Below are positions 58,390-64,000 of a stretch of DNA of 64,000 bases, piece after piece. The stretch spans positions 45,224 through 109,223 of the forward strand of contig CACORA010000001.1 in assembly GCA_902629495.1 (NCBI GenBank). Reading direction: 5' to 3'. The translations under genes and the position numbers were made by a program. Within the stretch, counting starts at the first letter, position 1; each line of letters begins with the position of its first letter. The stretch is from Planctomycetaceae bacterium (GTDB taxonomy: Bacteria; Planctomycetota; Planctomycetia; Pirellulales; UBA1268). Under the pieces are notes generated by a model, which made no database searches, was not told the origin of the DNA, and saw nothing but the letters and a program-made list of their open reading frames with translations.

Positions 58390-59697
58390 CTAGGCGAGCA
58401 GATCTTTCCGAACTTTTCCACCATCAACAATCTCGATGGGCCGATTACCTGGGGCAATCAACTCCTTTTCCGAAACAATACCGAGGCAGTGGTACAGGGT
58501 TGATGCGAGATCTTCGACTGTCAGTGGAGAATCGGCAGGCTCCGCGGCAATCGAGTCAGATGACCCGTAAATCATACCTCGCTTCATACCGCCACCAGCA
58601 AGCACAATAGAAAATACCTTTGGCCAGTGATCTCGACCCGCGTCACGATTGATTTTAGGGGTACGACCAAACTCACTCGAGACCATAACAAGCGTGGAGT
58701 CCAGAAGACCTCGCTGCTCAAGGTCACGAATCAGTGCGGCATATGCCTGATCGAATGGAGGCAGCGTACGGGTAATACTGTCCGTGATTCGATTATGCAT
58801 ATCCCAGCCACCATAGTTGAGTGTCACAAGCCTCACTCCTGACTCAACAAGGCGACGAGCGAGCAACATTCGCTGACCGGCCTGATTCCGTCCATACTGA
58901 TCTCGAACGTGCGCTGGCTCAGCAGTAATATCAAAGGCAGCACGTGCTCGAGCCGAGCCAACTAAGTCGTACGCACGAGCATAGAATTCATCCATTGCCT
59001 CAAGATTGGAGTTGTCCTCCATCTTTTGGAAATGACGACCAACGATATCTCGTAGCTTCTGTCTGGTCGAAAAACGGCCAGTGTCTACACCTCCTGGAAG
59101 CGAAAGATCTCGCACCGTGAAATTGTCGCTAGCTGGGTCAGAACCAAGAGTGAATGGACCATAGGCGCTGCCGAGATAGCCGGCACCTGCGTCACTTGCT
59201 GGCAGTTTCGGCAGGCAGACATAGGGGGGCAGATTCTCACGAGGACCAAACTCATGGGAGACAACACTTCCAAAACTTGGATATGTCAGTGCTGGACTTG
59301 GACGATATCCTGTAAACATATTGTGCGTGCCACGCTCGTGAGCTGCCTCACCGTGCGTCATCGACCGCACAACTGTGATTTTGTCTGCAATCTTTGCCGT
59401 GTTGACAAGTTTTTCATTGAACACAACACCAGGAAGACTTGTTTCGACGACGCCCATATCACCCCGATATTCAAATGGGGATAAAGGCTTGGGGTCAAAG
59501 GTTTCCTGTTGAGCCCATCCGCCCGGGAGCCAAATATGAATGAGACTCTTTGCTGTTCCATCAAAATTCTTGAAAGCCTTCGCATCAGCACGGGCGGCCT
59601 CAGCGCGAAAAAGACCACCTAATGTAAGGCCCAATCCAGATGCTGCTCCAACTTGCAGAAATTCACGACGCGAGCCGTTAGTGGAAGCTCCGTTCAT
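58390..59697 (-). CDS. DUF1501 family Tat-exported protein
   Basis: 435 residues from ATG 59697, with GAGGAG 7-8 bases before it. Twin-arginine signal (SRREFLQVGAASGLGLTLGG). Typical DUF1501 blocks: LIHIWLPGGWAQQETFDPKP, MTHGEAAHERGTHNMFTGYRP, LVTLNYGGWDMHN, and TLVMVSSEFGRTPKINRDAGRDHWP. The family is a sulfatase-like fold with predicted metal residues, reaction unknown. First gene of the operon with the PPC, DUF1549/DUF1553 and cytochrome-WD40 genes. Confidence 0.92.
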   Translation of the reverse strand: MNGASTNGSRREFLQVGAASGLGLTLGGLFRAEAARADAKAFKNFDGTAKSLIHIWLPGGWAQQETFDPKPLSPFEYRGDMGVVETSLPGVVFNEKLVNTAKIADKITVVRSMTHGEAAHERGTHNMFTGYRPSPALTYPSFGSVVSHEFGPRENLPPYVCLPKLPASDAGAGYLGSAYGPFTLGSDPASDNFTVRDLSLPGGVDTGRFSTRQKLRDIVGRHFQKMEDNSNLEAMDEFYARAYDLVGSARARAAFDITAEPAHVRDQYGRNQAGQRMLLARRLVESGVRLVTLNYGGWDMHNRITDSITRTLPPFDQAYAALIRDLEQRGLLDSTLVMVSSEFGRTPKINRDAGRDHWPKVFSIVLAGGGMKRGMIYGSSDSIAAEPADSPLTVEDLASTLYHCLGIVSEKELIAPGNRPIEIVDGGKVRKDLLA

Positions 59698-60042
59698 TCG
59701 AACTCTCCTCAACTAAAGTGCAATAAGGATGATGGCAAAGCGGAACCCTGCATCCCGCCTACAAAATAACTACACCTTCAGGAAACAATCTTCACAATCC
59801 TACTATCTTATCGTCCTTCCGACGACCACTAATTGCCCTGCAAATGTCAAAAAAAAGCCAAACGACACACCACAGAAAAATGCTTTTTTAGCCATAAGTC
59901 CTTTATTGGCAATGACTTATCAGAACTCGCAGCATCGCCATCTCAAATCCCCTAATTTCTGCATCCCGTCAGTTTCATCGATTGTGAGGAGTACAGGGAG
60001 CAATTTGAGATGACGTCTTCAGGTTCCCCCGTGTGGGACCAA
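59698..60042. other. 345-bp region between the DUF1501 operon and uvrC
   Basis: No gene seen. It should hold the promoter of the DUF1501 operon and the 3' end of uvrC. The inverted repeat ATAAGTC (59894-59900) / GACTTAT (59914-59920) has a 13-base loop and no good T-run, so I hesitate to call a terminator. No frame continues the uvrC protein here. Confidence 0.45.
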
Positions 60043-61443
60043 TCACAATTGTGCATCCATGGTTCGTTTTGATCTTAATAAATGATGGTAATGCTGAGCA
60101 AAACGGTGGGCCTCATCACGAACATATTCTAATAAGCGAAGCGAATATGAATCCCGAGACAACCGAATGGGTTCACGTTTTCCAGGCACAAAAATCAGTT
60201 CCTCTTTTTTGGCTAGCGCAATCATGCACGGCGGTTCTATCCCAAGTGATGTAACAGCGTCCATTCCCGCAGAAAGCTGTCCTTTACCACCATCAATGAG
60301 AAAAACGTCTGGCAATGCACCACCCTCTCGCAGAAGGCGTGCAAAACGACGCGACACCACCTCATGGATACTTTTATAGTCATCAATACCATCGACCGTC
60401 TTGATGCGATAGCGTTTGTAACCAGGCTTGAATGGCAGACCATCTATGAACTGCACAAGACTTGCGACGGTCTCACCGCCATGCAGATGCGCAATGTCCA
60501 CGCCCTCAATCACCCGTGGGGGGTCTTGAAGATGAAGCACCTTCTCAAGCCCTGCCAAACCTTTTTTGGGATCAACGAGAAAAACTTCCGGCTGAACGTT
60601 TTCATCGAGGTCTCCTCTTTGGTCGAGAGTCTCGAGTAATCGTATTTCATCACGTAGTCGAGCTGCTTTCTCAAATTCTAATTTTGATGAGGCCTTGAGC
60701 ATGTCATCGTGCATTTGCTGCAGTAACTTCTTTTTACCCCCGTCAAGAAAAATTTTTAATCTTTGAATATCTTTTCGGTAGTCTTCTTTTGATATTTTCA
60801 AATTACATGGTGCTGTACATTGATCGATTGATGCAAGCAGACAAGGACGAAACCAACGCCACTGTTCATCGTTAGCATCAATATCTAAAGAACATGTGCG
60901 AAACTTGAAAATACGCTGAAGCACGACAATAGCTCCACGCAAGCTTCCTGCACTCGTGAAAGGCCCGTAAAGTTTTGCCCCCTTCTGCCGTGGTGTGCGT
61001 GTAAATTCAATACGAGGAAAATCTTCGTGTGTTGTAATCTGTAAATACGGAAATGTTTTATCGTCCTTGAGGTTCGAATTAAAACGTGGCTGCACATCTT
61101 TTATCAGCCGACTTTCCATGAGTAACGCATCGACTTCACTCTCTGCCTCAAGAAAATCAATGTCGCGAATCTCCCTGACAAGATCTGCCGTACGGCGGTC
61201 TTCTGCCGCAGCTTTCAAAAAATAACTTCCAGCTCGAGCCCGAAGGTTTTTAGCTTTTCCAACGTAGATTACTCTCCCGACAGCATCCTTCATGAGATAG
61301 ACGCCCGGAGTGACTGGAAAATGCCGCACCTTTTCAGAGGCTGCTGAACAGTCTCTGGCTACAGAGGGTTTGTCTGTATCAGCGGGAGACGTTTCACCGG
61401 CGGTAGTATCAGAAGAAGGTTTCACGCAAGTATTGTAAACCAT
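60043..61443 (-). CDS. uvrC: UvrC excinuclease subunit without the (HhH)2 domain
   Basis: 466 residues; typical UvrC is about 600. GIY-YIG nuclease domain (PGVYLMKDAVGRVIYVGKAKNLRAR, residues 46-70), central Cys block (CLLASIDQCTAPC), UVR (UvrB-binding) motif near FEKAARLRDEIRLLE, and RNase H-like domain with DIAHLHGGETVASLV, LIDGGKGQLSAG and RDEAHRFAQHYHHLLRSKRT. The C-terminal helix-hairpin-helix pair that should follow is missing: the stop comes 5 codons later. I read all three frames beyond the stop and find no HhH sequence. It makes both nicks in nucleotide excision repair; loss of HhH usually weakens incision on some substrates. Confidence 0.9.
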   Translation of the reverse strand: MVYNTCVKPSSDTTAGETSPADTDKPSVARDCSAASEKVRHFPVTPGVYLMKDAVGRVIYVGKAKNLRARAGSYFLKAAAEDRRTADLVREIRDIDFLEAESEVDALLMESRLIKDVQPRFNSNLKDDKTFPYLQITTHEDFPRIEFTRTPRQKGAKLYGPFTSAGSLRGAIVVLQRIFKFRTCSLDIDANDEQWRWFRPCLLASIDQCTAPCNLKISKEDYRKDIQRLKIFLDGGKKKLLQQMHDDMLKASSKLEFEKAARLRDEIRLLETLDQRGDLDENVQPEVFLVDPKKGLAGLEKVLHLQDPPRVIEGVDIAHLHGGETVASLVQFIDGLPFKPGYKRYRIKTVDGIDDYKSIHEVVSRRFARLLREGGALPDVFLIDGGKGQLSAGMDAVTSLGIEPPCMIALAKKEELIFVPGKREPIRLSRDSYSLRLLEYVRDEAHRFAQHYHHLLRSKRTMDAQL

Positions 61444-61571
61444 GAAATGCCAAAGGAAGAAAGCAACAGAACTTCCACTGACGGTGCAATCAATCCCAGT
61501 CTAAGTATGATATGCTTCGCATGACTGAGCAGTGCAAAACTGCATTGTTCTTCTACAGGGGTTTAATTGCT

Positions 61572-64000
61572 GTGCATCGATTGCTTCACCTTGTTTGTCT
61601 AATGGGTGTGTTTTCAGGCAGTTTTGTCACTCCAGTGATTTCAGCCCTCGGCGCTGACGACTCACAAACTCCTCCTCGTGCATGGCTCGAGTGGCATTCA
61701 TTACCACATCTACCAGATTCCATCGGTGTTGCTGGCCCTTTTGTCGGCAACCATAGCGGAAATCTGATTGTGGCAGGTGGCGCAAACTTTGCGGCACCCA
61801 ATGCTCCCGACTTATGGGACACACCAAAAAGGTATTTTGAATCAGCATATGTCTTAACAGAACCAACTGAGGGCACTTTTGTCTGGAAGCAGGGATTCTC
61901 TATTGAGAGACCTCTCGCCTATGGTGCCTGCGCGTCGATACCCGAGGGTGTCGTTTGTGCAGGAGGTGATGACGGCCACCATGCCTCCAACACTGTTTTC
62001 CTACTTGCATGGGATCCGAGAACACAATCATTAAGACAACGAGGACTGCCACCTCTTCCTGCTAACAGCACCGCTGGCGGTGCTGCAGTGTGTGGCCATT
62101 ATCTTTACGTCGTATGCGGTCAGCATCAACCTGCCTTGGACTCCGCCAGTGATGTCATATGGAGACTTGATATATCACATCTTGAGACGGACACCATTAC
62201 ATGGGAAACTCTTCCGCCAGTGCCCGGAGGGCCAAGAGCTTTTGCACTTGTCACGTCACAGCACAATGGATTCGAAGAATGTCTCTATGTTCTCGGTGGC
62301 CGTCGACAAAATCCAAATCGAGACGGTGCAGCAGGAATTGAGCCCCTCGCCGACGTCCATGAGTTTAGCCCAAATCGCTTTGCGCAGGATCCAACGAAAG
62401 CCTGGCGACAACGAGCCAACGCTCCCACTCCATTGATGGCGGGAACTGCAGTAGCGGTGGGACAAAGCCATATCATGGTGCTGGCTGCTGCTGATGGAAG
62501 CTTACTCAAGAAAATTGCGGCTGACCCAGACTTTGAAAAACACCATCCTGGTTTCCCGAAACGTTCGTGGGCGTATCACACAATTACAAATACTTGGACA
62601 GACGCAGGAACAACTCCTGCCTGCCCAGTGACAACACCTGCTGTCCACTTTGATAACGGCATTGCACTTATCAGCGGAGAAATTCGGCCACGAGTGCGTA
62701 CTCCAGCAGCATGGCGTATCACGCTCGTTCCACATCAAAAACGTTTTCATACTGTGGACTATGTGGTGCTCGTGATCTATCTCATCCTCATGATCACTGT
62801 CGGCTTGTACTTCATGACTCAGACAGAAAACACGGATGACTTTTTTCGAGGCGGACAGCAGATGAAGTGGTGGGCAGCAGGGTGCAGTATTTTTGCAACG
62901 ATGCTGTCCTCAATCACATTTATGGCGATTCCAGCAAAAGCCTTTGCCCAAGATTGGGTTTATGCCCTTGGCAATCTGATGATTGTGGCAGTCGCTCCTG
63001 TAGCCGTCTATGTGGCTCTCCCTTTTTTTCGTCGAATCAATGCGACGAGTGCATATGAGTATCTTGAATTACGGTTTAGTCGAGCCGTCAGGCTGTCAGC
63101 GAGCGGTCTCTTTACAGTCTTCCATATCTTTCGCATGGCCATTGTGATGTCTTTAGCATCATTGGCTCTCGCAGTTGTCACAACACTTTCACCAGCACAA
63201 AGCGTCTTATTGATGGGTGTTCTTTCTATCATGTACTGTGCTCTGGGGGGTGTCGAAGCTGTGATATGGACAGACACCATACAAACAGCCGTGTTACTCG
63301 GCGGTGCCATTGCCTGCCTTGCGATCATGGTGACTGGCAGTGATGGTGGCATCACCACATTTATTTCAACAGCCATGGCTGACGGCAAACTACACAATGT
63401 AAATCTACATTTCGATCCTGCTGCCTCAAATATTGCGCTATGGGTCATTATTGCAGGAGGACTTGGACAAAACTTCTCGAGCTATATTTCTGATCAATCG
63501 GTTGTGCAGCGATATATGACAACACCTGACAAAAACCGGGCCGCCACATCTATCTGGCTAGCAGCTGGATTGGCTGCCATTGCAACGGTTCTTTTCTTTA
63601 GCCTTGGTACTGGCCTCTATGTCTTTTATTCGTCTCATCCTGACAGGTTGGATCCAACATTTACAACTGATCAGATTTTCCCACTCTTCATTCTTCATGA
63701 GATACCGACCGGTGTTGCTGGCCTCATTGTGGCAGGCATTTTTGCAGCGGCACAATCAACCATTTCAACAAGTATGAATTCCACAGCCACTGCTATTGTT
63801 ACTGATTTCCTAAAGCCTCTTCGCATTTGCCATTCGGAAAAATCCTATCTCCGTGTTGCTCGATCACTTACCGTTGCATCTGGTCTTCTCGGCACCGTTT
63901 TGGCACTCACATTTATTGATCCGACGATTTACAGCCTTTTTGATTCTTCAATCAAGATCATCGGTATCTTTATGGGAGTCTTAGGAGGACTGTTCGCTCT
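61572..64000 (+). CDS. Kelch-repeat protein fused to a sodium/solute symporter (runs off the window)
   Basis: The frame has no stop and continues past 64000. Start at GTG 61572 (AGGGG upstream, and a good signal peptide MHRLLHLVCLMGVFSG); in-frame ATGs at 61512 and 61521 are alternatives. About the first 390 residues are Kelch-type beta-propeller blades resembling the sialic-acid mutarotase NanM (LIVAGGANFAAPNAPDLW, CAGGDDGHHASN, YVVCGQHQP, YVLGGRRQNPN). Then a membrane domain begins at VDYVVLVIYLILMITVGLYF with the SSS pattern (FFRGGQQMKWWAAGCSIFATMLSS, YEYLELRFSRAVR, GLGQNFSSYISDQ, GIFAAAQSTISTSMNS). It probably senses or epimerises a sugar outside and brings it in with Na+. Sialic acid is an inference. 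Confidence 0.9.
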   Translation, partial: MHRLLHLVCLMGVFSGSFVTPVISALGADDSQTPPRAWLEWHSLPHLPDSIGVAGPFVGNHSGNLIVAGGANFAAPNAPDLWDTPKRYFESAYVLTEPTEGTFVWKQGFSIERPLAYGACASIPEGVVCAGGDDGHHASNTVFLLAWDPRTQSLRQRGLPPLPANSTAGGAAVCGHYLYVVCGQHQPALDSASDVIWRLDISHLETDTITWETLPPVPGGPRAFALVTSQHNGFEECLYVLGGRRQNPNRDGAAGIEPLADVHEFSPNRFAQDPTKAWRQRANAPTPLMAGTAVAVGQSHIMVLAAADGSLLKKIAADPDFEKHHPGFPKRSWAYHTITNTWTDAGTTPACPVTTPAVHFDNGIALISGEIRPRVRTPAAWRITLVPHQKRFHTVDYVVLVIYLILMITVGLYFMTQTENTDDFFRGGQQMKWWAAGCSIFATMLSSITFMAIPAKAFAQDWVYALGNLMIVAVAPVAVYVALPFFRRINATSAYEYLELRFSRAVRLSASGLFTVFHIFRMAIVMSLASLALAVVTTLSPAQSVLLMGVLSIMYCALGGVEAVIWTDTIQTAVLLGGAIACLAIMVTGSDGGITTFISTAMADGKLHNVNLHFDPAASNIALWVIIAGGLGQNFSSYISDQSVVQRYMTTPDKNRAATSIWLAAGLAAIATVLFFSLGTGLYVFYSSHPDRLDPTFTTDQIFPLFILHEIPTGVAGLIVAGIFAAAQSTISTSMNSTATAIVTDFLKPLRICHSEKSYLRVARSLTVASGLLGTVLALTFIDPTIYSLFDSSIKIIGIFMGVLGGLFA

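Noticed and set aside
59894..59920. ATAAGTC/GACTTAT inverted repeat as a uvrC terminator
   Set aside because: AT-rich 7-bp stem, 13-base loop and no adjacent T-run; too weak to call.

Overview
The window reads as a chromosomal segment of a Planctomycetes bacterium, probably of the Pirellulales type. Base composition looks close to half GC by eye. Evidence for the lineage: a DUF1552 / DUF1592-family operon, a DUF1501 / DUF1549-DUF1553 / planctomycete cytochrome-WD40 operon, a prepilin-like DUF1559 protein, several Tat or lipoprotein exported proteins, and a Kelch-sodium symporter fusion. I cannot name the genus. I see no phage, insertion sequence, integrase, CRISPR array or rRNA.

Layout. Positions 1-2.0 kb: the end of a DUF4432 gene, a DUF268 methyltransferase-like gene, and a non-coding stretch that ends in a strong minus-strand terminator preceded by nested hairpins and an 11-codon reading frame with a near-perfect Shine-Dalgarno. 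2.0-8.5 kb: minus-strand operon DUF1552 - DUF1592-type cytochrome - sulfatase-like - PQQ-propeller lipoprotein. The sulfatase-like protein lacks the cysteine/serine that is normally turned into formylglycine. 8.7 kb: tRNA-Gly(CCC). 9-13.8 kb: an AsmA-like protein, a Cys/His-rich exported protein, a lipoprotein, a cytochrome c'-like protein and a ClpP-like protein. 14-20.4 kb: a plus-strand run with a membrane P-loop NTPase, ApbE, DedA, an NtrC-type regulator and a TIM-barrel isomerase. 20.4-29.3 kb: transglutaminase, ribosomal protein S1, an MnmE-like GTPase that lacks the C-terminal catalytic tail, rhodanese, a DUF1559 prepilin-like protein, CCA nucleotidyltransferase and ScpB. 29.3-34.1 kb: a ketose 3-epimerase-like enzyme, a solitary DNA methyltransferase, an M20 peptidase, a deoxyribosyltransferase-like protein, a GT4 N-domain protein and PgpA. 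34.1-40.5 kb: plus-strand housekeeping run def - fmt - miaB - glnE. 40.5-51.7 kb: two DedA/VTT proteins, a class IV aminotransferase, tRNA-Ala(GGC), an HTTM protein, LigA, a GT9 glycosyltransferase, an acyl-CoA dehydrogenase-like protein and glucan phosphorylase. 51.7-59.7 kb: the second planctomycete surface operon (DUF1501 - PPC protein - DUF1549/DUF1553 - cytochrome/WD40). 60.0-64.0 kb: a UvrC without its helix-hairpin-helix domain, diverging from a Kelch-symporter fusion that runs off the window.

How the parts fit. The housekeeping genes cover translation start (def, fmt), tRNA maturation (cca, miaB, MnmE-like), ribosome (S1), replication/repair (ligA, uvrC, scpB) and nitrogen control (glnE). 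The two large exported cassettes and the Kelch-symporter are the accessory, surface-directed part, consistent with a marine or sediment planctomycete that handles complex carbohydrates; that last point is inference. The most unusual signals are the pseudo-sulfatase inside the DUF1552 operon, the mini-ORF/hairpin transcript at 1.77-1.89 kb, and three housekeeping-type proteins (UvrC, MnmE, ClpP) that each lack a domain or residue usually considered essential.
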